64,000 bases of DNA, from the NCBI GenBank assembly GCA_027886185.1, contig WOAB01000321.1, positions 1,426,001 through 1,490,000 on the forward strand, in the 5' to 3' direction. Positions within the stretch are counted from its first letter, which is position 1, and each line of letters opens with the position of its first letter. The notes beneath the pieces were generated by a model. It searched no databases. It was not told the origin of the DNA and worked only from the letters and a program-made list of their open reading frames with translations. The translations under genes were made by a program, and so were the position numbers. Positions 42,731 through 53,264 of the stretch are shown one piece after another. The DNA comes from Rheum nobile. Taxonomy: Eukaryota; Streptophyta; Magnoliopsida; Caryophyllales; Polygonaceae.

Positions 42731-43700
42731 GATAGCAATATGCATGGGAGGATTAATCAAAGGCCTCCAAGGAAGAGGCTCAAGGAGTACAGAAGGTTTT
42801 TCGCGACCGCGGAAGCCATAGCCGCGACCGCGGAATTGTTACTGGCGATTTGGCTCTGGACAGTCTTAGGTAAAACGGCTATAACTGTGGCTAGAAAATT
42901 GATCTCGTGATGATTCAAGATGCGTTGGAAAGCTGATTCAATGATCTACAACTTCATAGTTAACGTCGATTCAAGATTCCAACAAGAAGATGGTCAAAAT
43001 CGAGTTTTACTGAGAGCTGTGCAATTTCTAACGGGATTTATTCTAATGCTAAAATCAAGATCAAGAAGTCTACTTTTAATTCCTCCAAAATTCAAGCAAA
43101 ACACACAAGTAGAACTCCAGATAGCTCGGTTCCCTAATTCAAGGCGCAGTGCTGAAAACTTGAAATCAACGTGAGAGATTTGGATTCGATTGATGTTGTT
43201 GTTGAACACGAATTGCTTAGGAGTTTGTTTGATTGAAAAGAAGATAATAGTCTTTTGGACTGAAGACAGAAGAATAACTTAGCCAAGCTATTCCTCAATC
43301 TCAATCTACTATTTCATTAAACAAGAATATGGTTTAAATAGGTAAGACACAAAGAGCAAGAGATGGCACGCCCCATGACATGGCCGGCCCTAAGGCCCTC
43401 ATAAACTAATCCTAAGTCTAAATATGATTAAATAAAGTAAATATTAATGTCTAGCTAAGAAATACTAAAATAGTAAAAACATATACTTTTAGTCTCACAA
43501 ATCGCCACTAATAGAATGTTTTAAAATTAAAACTAAGGATAAACATGCAACATCCCTTGCATTTGAATGAGTCAAAACGCATCTAAGGTAGCCCGTTCAA
43601 GAATGTCATGGTCATCTTGTCCTCCATAGACCCTCGAATCAACACCTCCAAATCACTCAAAACACAAGCATGCCATGAGTGATCATATATAAACTTATAT
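42731..43700 (-). repeat. LTR-like sequence related to A and F LTRs (solo LTR candidate)
   Basis: GC-rich motifs GCGACCGCGGAAGCCATAGC and CGCGACCGCGG (42800-42835) precede an AT-rich part with GGTTTAAATAGGTAAGAC, GGCCGGCCCTAAGG and AATACTAAAATAGTAAAAAC. The motif order echoes the LTRs of A and F on the minus strand. I could not fix TG/CA ends or a target duplication. A plus-strand ORF (42590-42910) is a fusion of LINE and LTR sequence, not a gene. Confidence 0.45.
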
Positions 43701-44700
43701 TTTCTTTTGGAACAAACCGATACGAATCTCTTTAGTTTTCGTACGCTAATATGGAAGATTTGTAAATTCTAACAAAATAAAAATTATTGTAAATGGTTAG
43801 ATTGGAGTTGTTGCTATTCATATTATTTTGCTAGATTTTTATCTTTTTAATTGAAATTTGTATTTTAGTGTATAAAAACTCAATTAATTTGTTATATAAT
43901 TTTATACATTTTATCTAATTATTTCTCAAATTTACCTACCTTTTCCAATATATCAACTGTAGCAACCAAATGATATTTTACCACTTGAAAAATTGAATTA
44001 TTCAAAAGTTTTATTTTTTAATCAAATTTCTTAAATATCTATTCTAGCAACGTATATTCATTTCGAATAACATTAATACCTATTGAAAATTTGCCCTTCT
44101 ATTTATAGGCAACGAAGGGATGGTAAAATAATGATAATCTATATATAGTAAAGAAGAAGTCATCTGATATATGTTCTATATTTGGAGATACTTAGCTTAA
44201 AATATCTTACTTAAGACAGGTTTTATGTTTTACAAAAATTACTCAAGTTAAATTCTACCTTATAGACCAATGCAGGACAAATTATGGGTAACTCATGAGA
44301 GGTTCTATAGGTACAACATGTCTTTTATCACATCAAGTTAACAGGTGATATTCTTGTCAATTGCTCTTTAGTTTTAGATGATAATTATTGATTTTGATCA
44401 ACGTTCTGATTGCATTTGAGGTTTGCTTAATTGAATTATGTATCCTATTAAATATACTCTTCTTAATACATCGTTGGACTTTCTCCTCTTTATATAAAAA
44501 CTAGAAATCATGCGTAACAGCATCGGAAAAGAATAAATTTAATTATCTAAAAATTATAAATATTAATTTTATAATTTAATTGATTAAAGAGTATCTTGAT
44601 GTAAACTTGATCTAGTAGGGATTTCATCACCAAAAAATAAAGTTATGTTGGTAGAGATGTAAACTTGATCAAGATCATATATAGAATTGTTTAATATTAA
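43701..44700. other. AT-rich non-coding DNA
   Basis: No gene seen. TCTATATATAGTAAAGAAGA at 44129-44148 resembles the 5' end of some plant Helitrons, but no matching 3' end was found. Confidence 0.4.
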
Positions 44701-44840
44701 TTGTTATGAATATTATAAAATATATCAAAAAGAGAGTGAGAAGGTTGTGGAAAGTGAGATAACTTCCCGCCCACCAGCTGGCCCTTCTTATTTATAGCAA
44801 AACAGATGGGCCCCCTCTTGCCCAGGCCCAATAACCTAAA

Positions 44841-44917
44841 AGAAGTCGTCTGAAGGCCCACCAAAAAAGAGTTGTCTGAAAGCCCACCAAGAAGAAGTCG
44901 TCTGGAGGCCCACCAAG
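44841..44917. repeat. Three imperfect tandem copies of a 25-29 bp unit
   Basis: AGAAGTCGTCTGAAGGCCCACCAA, then AGAGTTGTCTGAAAGCCCACC and GAAGTCGTCTGGAGGCCCACC. The preceding 44770-44840 segment has ATTTATAGCAAAACAG and GGGCCC motifs and may be a piece of an LTR promoter. Confidence 0.75.
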
Positions 44918-47900
44918 GTATCAACAGAACGCGTTCATTTATAATAATTATGCATAATGTACTTAATTTTTAACAAATTCATGCCAGTAAATATCTAGAA
45001 TTGTTTAACTTTGTAGGAGACTTGACTCCACTACATAAAAATTCCTCAATAAATGTCTACCTATATAACGAAAACGTTATATAATATTCTAATAATATAT
45101 ATAATTTAACATGGAAAACATCACGATATAGTAAAATATTTTTATAGACAAATAAAAAATAGGAAAAAAGGAATATGTATGTTTGATCACTTTCTATATA
45201 GAAATTGCATACTATAATTCAATCAATCCCAAAAACATCAAATTTGCTAAATACAGTTTAGCATGTATAAGTTGTATATTACAATTCAATCAAACATACA
45301 TGATCTCTAATACATTAACAAATTCAACATGAATATGTCAAGACAATATAGAGTTATTATAAGTAAATTAGTTTCCATGAACACTAATCAAAAGACACAT
45401 ATACACCATTTTTTTATATAAAATTAGAATTTAAACTGATTTTTCTTACTTCAAAAATGTATAAAGTCCTTTAGATGTGCCCTTGAACTCAAATCTTCTG
45501 TCTTTTGAACTCATATCTTCTTCGTGTTAGATCTGCTTCACATTTGGCCACATTTCGATCAGCTTCTTTTTCCTAAATAAAGTATATTGACCAATTCAAC
45601 AAATATCAATATAATATAAAACCTTTTTACGCATAAACTAATTTTCCGAAATACTAAATGAAACATATACATTATATATGGCTTGTGAAACTAAAACTTA
45701 TACATTATATAGTGCTTACTCGAGCTCTCCATTTTATTGTTGACTTTCTACATGTGACGACTCCTCTTTTGCTTAATTTCTTGAGCTTCTTCAATTCAAA
45801 GCATCAAACTTCCTTTCCCAGTAATCCTCATTTCTATTTGAATGCAAAAAGTGCGGTGAATGTAAAAGGTTGGCTAATGTAATTTAAGCGATTAATTGCT
45901 CCTACTTAATGTATTAAGCCAATTTCAAGCCGTTTCACTTTTACAAATCTCCCCTCATTCAACAAAATTTGAAAACGGTTCATCGACTGATTAGATCACG
46001 CGATTAAGGATAAGAAGAGAATAACTATATTTGTAATTTTTATGATTAATAATTTGTTTTTTTTCTCAATTACAACACTAACATCATTTTATTGTATTTA
46101 CACATCACTTTCTAAGCAATTGGTATGATATTCCATCACACATTCATTTAACCTTGCTAAATAAGCATTACATAAAAACTGAACTCAACACCAATAATTG
46201 TGAAACATGACCATAAATAACCATTGACTTAAAGCTTACTTTATATCTTTATAGATATAGATAGAAATATTACATACGTTTATAAATTGAATATGTAACT
46301 ATGTTAGGTTATATAATTGGTTTTTCATTTATATTTTGAATGCTAATTTCGTATCACTAATTTGTAAGTTTAATGCATGGTGCATTCATTGCTAAAGAAA
46401 TATTACATACGTTTACAAATTGAAGATGTAACTATTTTAGGTTATTCATTGTTAATTGGATAATTTGTTTACTCTATAGATTACAAAAAGTCATTGAATT
46501 GTGATGCATACATTAAATTTAGGAACATTAATTGGACATTTTATCTACTTTATATATTTATTATAGATATATATATTAATTTTATTGTTTTTCTATTTTT
46601 AAATGAGAAAAGAAATTATAAAATTTATTTTAAACATTTTCAGCTTTAACAATACAAACATTCACATAAATTTGAATATTTTAGTATGGCAGGTACACAA
46701 ATAACAACTCATTTTTTCTCACCAAGCTAAGCTGGAGAATTTGTCATTTTTATGGATAAAGACACACTTAGATGCTATTGTAGAGAATAAATAACAATTT
46801 AGAATAGGTTGCCTTATTATTTTGTCAATCACCATGTTTAAAACGGTTTTAAGTATATCAAATATCTTATTTGCAACTCTTAGATGGATCTCAAATATCG
46901 TATGAAATTAAGAAATTTATTTACTCGTGATAGCATTGTCTCACTTTGATTGTACATAGTAATAAGCTTTAGTAGGTCATGATCTATTATATTTGATTTT
47001 GTATGTCTTCATATTATTCACACCATTTACAAAATATTTGTTTTAGATATGAACATGCATTTGAAAGGGTTATCGGACGGTTAAGTTATACGACAATTAA
47101 TTGACATATAGAATGTTGCTAAGAAGTTATTATCATAATTTTTGTTACTTATATATATTTATTAAACGGGGCTACATGTTTCAGAAGTAACAAATGAGTC
47201 ACAAAGATAGATGATATTATAACAATCATTGATGATCAATTATGTATATATATGAATACAAACTTGTACTCCTATGGAGTATGTAGTAAACATATAGCAA
47301 GAAAAAATGCTTATTGCTTAAGCTATTATCCAATGAATCTCTTATTTTGCATCATAAGTTTAGATAATTAAATAATATTATAATATAATATAAATTTAAC
47401 TTTTTTCTTAGTACATATATTGTAAAAAAAACCTTCATTTGTAGTGGACAATACCATCGACCACGATAATCATATATATATATATACTCATGATCTCAAT
47501 TATTTCTTTCAATTTAGTAAATTAATTATAGTTATTGCATGTAGTCATGTAAATAATTCAGCAATCAGTTAAAGCTTTCTCATTTAAGAATAAAAACATA
47601 TTGCTCTTTTCTTTACTAATATAAGTTTACTAATTGATCAAATATACAACTTTGTGATACTGATAGGAAATGACCTCAAGGAATGCAGAACCAACCAAAA
47701 ATCTACATTTGACAAATGTATATTTTTAGTTATAAAGTTGTTAAAGAATAGTAATAATTGGCTTAGTTATTATTATACAAAAAAAAATTTAAAAAAATTA
47801 ATTAAATATCATCACTATGCCTTGAAGCTAAAGAATTTATGGGAAAAAGTATAATGAAAAAAAAATAGAGCTAATAAAATAGCTTAAGCTTTCAATTTGG

Positions 47901-49690
47901 CTCATGTGAATGAGCATTAGTAGTCCATGAAGATTGTGATAATGTGCTCAAGAGATCGAGATTATACTTGTCACTGAACAAAATATCAACAAAAAAGTAC
48001 ATAAATATCAATTCAAATTCCAATTCAGAAAATGGGGAACAGCAAAACATACAAAATGTCAATTACAACTCATAAAATAGATATCAATAAACTAACCATA
48101 GAAAAATCTATTTCAAACAATTATAGGAATAATATGTAAGAAAATCATAAGAAAATGGAGATGTGGATTGAGATATTTTATTCTTTGGGATGGATGTCTT
48201 GTATCTGTATGGCCTTTATATAGAAATAAAATTTCTCTTTATGGTCACATTCATTTGTCATCTACATTAAACCAACCTCTAATCAATTAGGAGTTTGAAA
48301 TATGAAAAGCAGAAGTTACGATCTATAATTTAAATGTGATTAATTGACATTAGAAACATGTAATGAAGATGCAACAGTCACAAAAAAATATATTACTATA
48401 AATTGAAATAATGTTTTAATCTAATATCTTAAATGAGTTCATTTCCTTATAAAATGAAATAAATTTCCGTATAGAAGCTATGTGCAAGTGAGTTTGAACG
48501 ACCATTCAAGCGTTTTTAAATATACTTTTTCTTGTCAAAGTTAATGTCCAAGTGAGTTTGAATGACCCGAACGTTACTAAGGTTGACCTAATTATCACTG
48601 ATATAAGTATATCACCAAATAGTATAATGAACTTTTCATTTTCTTGATGTTGCAATTCGATGGTAACTTTTTCATGTTCTAATCATCTTCTTAATTACTT
48701 CTTCCAAAATGTATACTTTTATTGATAATATTTTTTTCTTAAGTGACACATTAATTATTATTTATTTCAGACAATTTAATAGGGGAATATGTTACACATT
48801 TTTCAAATCAGTTACATTTCTAAGATAACGTTTACGACAAACTTATTCTGCCAAATAATCTTCCATTAACTTGGTTTTCTCCCTATATTAAATTTGATAG
48901 TTGATGACTATTCATTGATTTTAATTTTATAAATTATTCCAATTTACACAAAAACAATTGAAGATTTTTAGAACTAAATTGGGTTTGTAACGTCAAAATT
49001 GAAAAGTAGTCGTTTAGAGTTATAGAAAAAAACATTACAATAAGTATGAAAAAATTCAATATATGCAATAAAATTAGGTGTTTAAGTTTGAATGTTGGTA
49101 GTGGATTTGAGAGTTTTATGAAGATTATATTGGCCTGTTTTAACTTGAATGAGGTAAGCAATATTTTAATTTTCAAGTAATTAGTTAAATTATTACATTA
49201 AAATAATTTATAATTTAATCCTGATAAGGTGGGTACAATATTTGTTTTGGTACTCAAGTGGATACAATTTTTTATATTCGAATTATGTTATTTGGATTTG
49301 TAATGTCTTAATTTTGATATATTATTTTACATTTAATAAGTATTTTTATGTTATATAGAGATTTTGATTTATATATGTAACTATGAGTAGTAAAAAAAGA
49401 AATTGTACAGCTAGGCATGAAGAAGACCATACAAAAAATTAATAAATAAATTCTAATTGTGATTTGAATTTTTCAATTGCATTTAACAAACCACCTCAAA
49501 TTGTCTATCATCTAGTAGAAATCTCATATTGTTTCCTTGGGCATGAAAAATACAATAAATGTATTCGTATTTCCTTTTTAGGTTTGTTTTTTCTTTTCTT
49601 TTTTTTGGTTTTTTAATGTTACTTTTAGGTTTACTTATTGAAATAATTGTCAAGTACTATAAATTTTAGTGGCTGATTTAAAAAAATTAA
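44918..49690. other. Long AT-rich gene-free stretch
   Basis: No frame above 80 codons has protein-like character. Local repeats: AATATTACATACGTTTA(T/C)AAATTGAA at 46267 and 46407, each followed by GATGTAACTAT or ATATGTAACTAT; TA-rich simple sequence near 47475; a terminal motif ATCTACTTTATATATTTA at 46543. I see no tRNA, rRNA or regulatory RNA. Confidence 0.5.
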
Positions 49691-49912
49691 ATAAGTACTC
49701 CTTAGGTTTAGGAAAAAAATATCAAAAATCAAATTATTTCTAAGAAGAATTGAACTTTCAACCTTTTGTTTTATGAAGTCCCTTCACTAAACCATTGAGA
49801 TAGAATATAATATTTGACTAATAGTGGAATGTAAAAATAAAATGAGATGGAATTTATGAGGCATATTAAATGGACAAAATGTCTACTTTATATATTTATA
49901 GATTGATAGATA
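49690..49912 (-). mobile_element. SINE-like repeat with tRNA-Met-like part, copy 1
   Basis: On the minus strand 49806-49742 reads CTATCTCAATGGTTTAGTGA, GGGACTTCATAAAACA, AAAGGTTGAAAGTTCAATTC, the layout of a tRNA with a CAT anticodon in TTCATAA, an A-box-like CTCAATGG and a B-box-like GTTCAATTC. A segment of about 75-100 bases separates it from GTCTACTTTATATATTTATA at 49881. It is too degenerate for a working tRNA gene. Confidence 0.4.
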
Positions 49913-49929
49913 TAAATATTTGAGTAACT

Positions 49930-50142
49930 AATTAATATAAACAAAAAAAATACTGAAGATAAAATAGTAAAAACAAAGTTCTTAAGAACGGAAATTGAAC
50001 CCTAGACCTCTTATATTATGAGAGTGTCTTTAACCATTGACCTATATTAGATTATTTAGTTTGTAATAAAAGATTAACAAAAAATAAGAGATAATTTTTC
50101 AGGGCATTAATTACACCCTTAGTCTACTTTATATATTTATAA
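49930..50142 (-). mobile_element. SINE-like repeat with tRNA-Met-like part, copy 2
   Basis: On the minus strand 50050-49986 reads CTAATATAGGTCAATGGTTA, AAGACACTCTCATAATATAA, GAGGTCTAGGGTTCAATTTC. The B-box GGGTTCAATTT and the CAT anticodon context CTCATAATA are clearer than in copy 1. The same GTCTACTTTATATATTTATA motif lies at 50122, at a similar distance, showing that the two copies share one architecture. The tRNA-like part has no paired acceptor stem. Confidence 0.45.
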
Positions 50143-50224
50143 ATAAACAAATGAATCACCACTAATTAGTGATGCAATTTTATCTATCTATCCATAAAAT
50201 TGTATCTAATGGAAAATCGGATTC

Positions 50225-50470
50225 ACTACTACAGAATTGACCTATTAACCGATACAAAATAACCTGGAGTTTCAAATAGCGGGTAATAAAGCAGTTGAAT
50301 AAAGGGTGTTATATGTAATAACCCAGGTGTGTCGTAATCCGGGTTAAATAGAACTAATGAGATATCAAATAATCCGGTAACATATACATCCAGGTTATTT
50401 CTACCTATATAATATTCCGGTTATTTAAGATTCATATTATTTGTGAATCTAAATTAAACTTTCAACGCAA
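50225..50470 (+). mobile_element. Possible CACTA-type terminus
   Basis: CACTACTACAGAATTGACC at 50225 resembles a CACTA (En/Spm) transposon end. It is followed by short variants of GGTTAAATA, CCGGTAAC and CCGGTTATT that could be subterminal repeats. No matching GTAGTG end was found to the right. Confidence 0.3.
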
Positions 50471-50611
50471 CGCTCGGATTATATTCTCTATTCTCTAGTA
50501 TCAAAACACACCCTAGTTGGATCGAATTCAGTAATACGTACCTACCAGAAGACTAACTCAAACAAACAAACAAACAAAAACGCTCCCTTTGGGGAGCATC
50601 CGGTCCTAGCT

Positions 50612-51145
50612 TTGGGGCTGGGCTGTGCTGTAGACCCCCTTCCTCCGCCGAGCCCGCTCCGCTCCTTGCCGCCGCTCCGACCGAGCCTTGCTCTGCACCG
50701 GGCCCCTGCTCCGACCGAGCCCGCTCCGACCGAGCCCGCTCCGACCGAGCCCTCTCCGACCGAGCATAACACCACCGCCGCCGCTACCATGGCAACCACC
50801 GCCGCCGCCACCATGGCACCACCAACCCCTCCGGTTCTCTTCCCCTCTCCACCTCTTTTCCCATCCGCTTTCCCGGCGTTTCTCCTCTCCTCTCCACCTC
50901 GTCGGTCTGGCGTCCTCCAACCTACACCGAAGAACACACCGAGCTTCCCGCCGGCGGCCTGCATCAGATTCATCCTTGAGGAGCCCTTGCGTCCTGTTTC
51001 TCCCACCGGCGGTTCTCCCTTCTCACCACCATGGTCGGAGCAGCCCGAGCTCGTTGTCCTCTTGGGGGAGGGCGTTGTTGGGGTCAGGGCAGCCGAGGTG
51101 GTCCAGGAGGAAGGGGACCAGCAGGAGAGGAGGTCAGGTGGGTGA
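50612..51145 (+). CDS. Hypothetical proline/alanine-rich ORF
   Basis: A GC-rich island (about 50590-51150) in AT-rich surroundings has long frames on both strands: 177 and 196 codons on the plus, 154 and 104 on the minus. The 177-codon frame begins MGLGCAVDPLPPPSPLRSLP, has a PTEPAPTEPAPTEP repeat and an Ala/Thr-rich part, and ends with an acidic QEEGDQQERRSGG. I see no domain. Open frames in all directions fit base composition as well as coding. The island could be a first exon or leader of a captured gene, since the region just downstream (51180-51580) continues with a short acidic frame and a possible donor GCAGC/GTATGT at 51308. I assign no function. Confidence 0.25.
   Translation: MGLGCAVDPLPPPSPLRSLPPLRPSLALHRAPAPTEPAPTEPAPTEPSPTEHNTTAAATMATTAAATMAPPTPPVLFPSPPLFPSAFPAFLLSSPPRRSGVLQPTPKNTPSFPPAACIRFILEEPLRPVSPTGGSPFSPPWSEQPELVVLLGEGVVGVRAAEVVQEEGDQQERRSGG
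50695..50765. repeat. 15-bp tandem repeat (TCCGACCGAGCCCGC)
   Basis: Four consecutive near-perfect copies between about 50709 and 50765, with a related copy at 50676. It encodes PTEPA repeats in one frame. Confidence 0.9.
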
Positions 51146-51580
51146 CTTTAGAAGCCGCAGATCTGTGGAGGAGGAGCCGGCCCTCAATTATTATTTTTTA
51201 ATTATTTTTTTCGTTGCGAGACTTTCTTGGTTGATGAAACTTGCCCAGATGATGAATCGAGTTGTAGTTCCGGGTTGATAGAGGATGAACTTCCTTCCGA
51301 CGGCGCAGCGTATGTTTGTGCTTTACTCACCTCATTTCTGGGTGTCTTTGTTTTATCATGCTTTAGGTTGTTTCGCTTTTTGTTTGCTTGTTTTTGGTTC
51401 TTTTGGTTCTTGTTGTATTGTCGGTTAGTCCGGTTGCCAGTTTCTGGCTTCTCGAAGTTGTACACTTCGAATTCTTACTTTATAAAAAAAAAAAAAAAAA
51501 AACCTAATTGCAGCCCCAAATCTGGATCTGTTGCGTCGGCCTCTCCTCCATCCTTCTCCTTCGTTCGAACAGAGCTCTAG

Positions 51581-52814
51581 CCCCAAATTGACCACCATCA
51601 ATCAAACCGAGCCTCATCACCATTGATCAAGCCCTCTGTTGTGTCGGCCTCTCTGCTGTTACAAGCTTTACCATGCCGCTAAGCACAGGTACAGTATCCA
51701 CTTTCTTCTTTCCTTAGGTGTAAGTGATGTTGTGGTGCCATCCCTACTTCTATGTTGAGAAGTTACGGTATCCACTTTCTTCTTTCATTACTCAAAACAA
51801 TTGTAGGTTTCTGTATTGCGAATTCTTGGTGATTGCATCATGTTCAAGTTTTAGGTCAAATCGGATGTGGCTATGTCAAGTCAATATCCTGATTTTTCAT
51901 GTCCTAATGGCCATGACAGCTTATTTTAATCCTAATGGCTATGAACAACTTGATGTCTAGATTTTTCATGTCTAAAAATATGAAAGCGATGAAGGGGAGA
52001 AATTGTAAACACTCAACTTGATGTCTAAATTTTTCATATCCTGATTTTTCATGTCCTCCTGGCTATATCAGGTCAATATTTGAAGTGAAACACAAAGGGA
52101 GACTATAATGTCATTATGATGAATAGCTTTAGTTGGAAATCCAGAATTTGCAATATTGGATTAAGCCTACCCATATATCACATAGGTATGAGCTCAATAC
52201 TTCCTCTGAACTTGAGAAATTGTGTCAATTTTTCCCATTTAAATTTTTTAATCAATAAATGGTTTGCAACTAGATTATGGAAATAGAATTTACTATGTAG
52301 ACTAGGCTATAGTTTGAACTTTGTAAAAGAGGCCTCCCAGAAAAGGTAGGATTAAAGATTTGATTGAGATGTTTGATATAAAAAAAATGGATATTGAATG
52401 TTTCTAGACAGTATCTTAAAAGATGAGCATGTAGTTTTGCACTGACTATTGTTCATGGGTTCCACAATGCATGGATATGTAAAATATGACTACCACGGTT
52501 TGAATTGCATATTTTTCTCTATTGTGGATGTATTTATAGTTGGAGCTTCATCCTAGTTGAAACCCTATCTTTCTCCTTTCAGTTGTGTATAAAATATTAG
52601 CTTTCTAGTTATTTATGTATCAAGTCATTCCTCATGGCTATTTCAAGTCTAAATTTTTCATATTCTAGGGGGCCACTTTTGTAAGAATTGTATTTGTTAA
52701 CTTTAAAATATAATATTAGTCCTTCGTCCTTCTTAACTTTGTTTTGTTTGTGTTAAGCATACTACTCCACTATTAATTGTCAAACCCTTAATATGCATAC
52801 CATATTATAACGGG
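51581..52814. other. Stretch without a supported gene
   Basis: A direct repeat (GGTATCCACTTTCTTCTTTC / AGTATCCACTTTCTTCTTTC) occurs at 51692 and 51767, and TTTTTCATGTC motifs recur four times at 51893-52050. No protein-like frame. It ends at the candidate left end of the Mutator-like element. Confidence 0.45.
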
Positions 52815-52870
52815 GCCACTATATACGCGACGAATTTCTGCTTTTCGCGCGACAAACTGTATGCCCTATG

Positions 52871-52884
52871 AAGGCGTACGCCTT
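52871..52884. promoter_or_regulatory. Perfect 14-bp palindrome upstream of the PMD gene
   Basis: AAGGCGTACGCCTT. The same GTACGCC core recurs in the two hairpins at 52946-53010 and 53076-53100. Confidence 0.7.
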
Positions 52885-52945
52885 TACCTGTCGTACGTAT
52901 TAAAATATAGCAAAAAACAAGTCAAAAGTGGCAAATAAAAAAAAG

Positions 52946-53010
52946 AAATACAAATACGTATTTTTTTGTACGCCCTCATACGGCATACAGAAAAATACGT
53001 ATTTGTATTT
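52946..53010. promoter_or_regulatory. Hairpin with perfect 20-bp arms
   Basis: Arms AAATACAAATACGTATTTTT (52946-52965) and its exact complement (52991-53010) enclose a 25-base loop that itself contains the imperfect inverted pair TGTACGCC/GGCATACA. Confidence 0.8.
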
Positions 53011-53075
53011 TTATTTTATTTTAAAAATAAATTAGTTGGGCTGGGCAACTTGGGCCGGCCCAACTCGGCCCTAGC

Positions 53076-53100
53076 CTGTACGCCATACCATGGCGTACAG
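53076..53100. promoter_or_regulatory. Hairpin with perfect 10-bp arms
   Basis: CTGTACGCCA, five-base loop, TGGCGTACAG. It lies 165 bases before the PMD start codon. Confidence 0.8.
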
Positions 53101-53264
53101 GGTAGGTTAAGAGGCCGCTCTTCTTTTCTTCTCTTCTTCTTCCTCCCTGCGGCGTGTCGTGACGTACGCTTTCCGGCGTCTTCTTCCTCCCCTGCGGCTT
53201 CTCTTCTTCTCCTCCTCCTCCCTTTCTTTCCTTCTTCTTCTTCTCCTCCTCCTCATCTCCGACG

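Noticed and set aside
42590..42910. 106-codon plus-strand ORF as a gene
   Set aside because: Its first part is LINE RT sequence and its second part LTR-like sequence; the open frame is a junction product.
49742..50050. Functional tRNA genes
   Set aside because: The tRNA-like parts lack a paired acceptor stem and have a degenerate A box; they fit SINE-like relics better.
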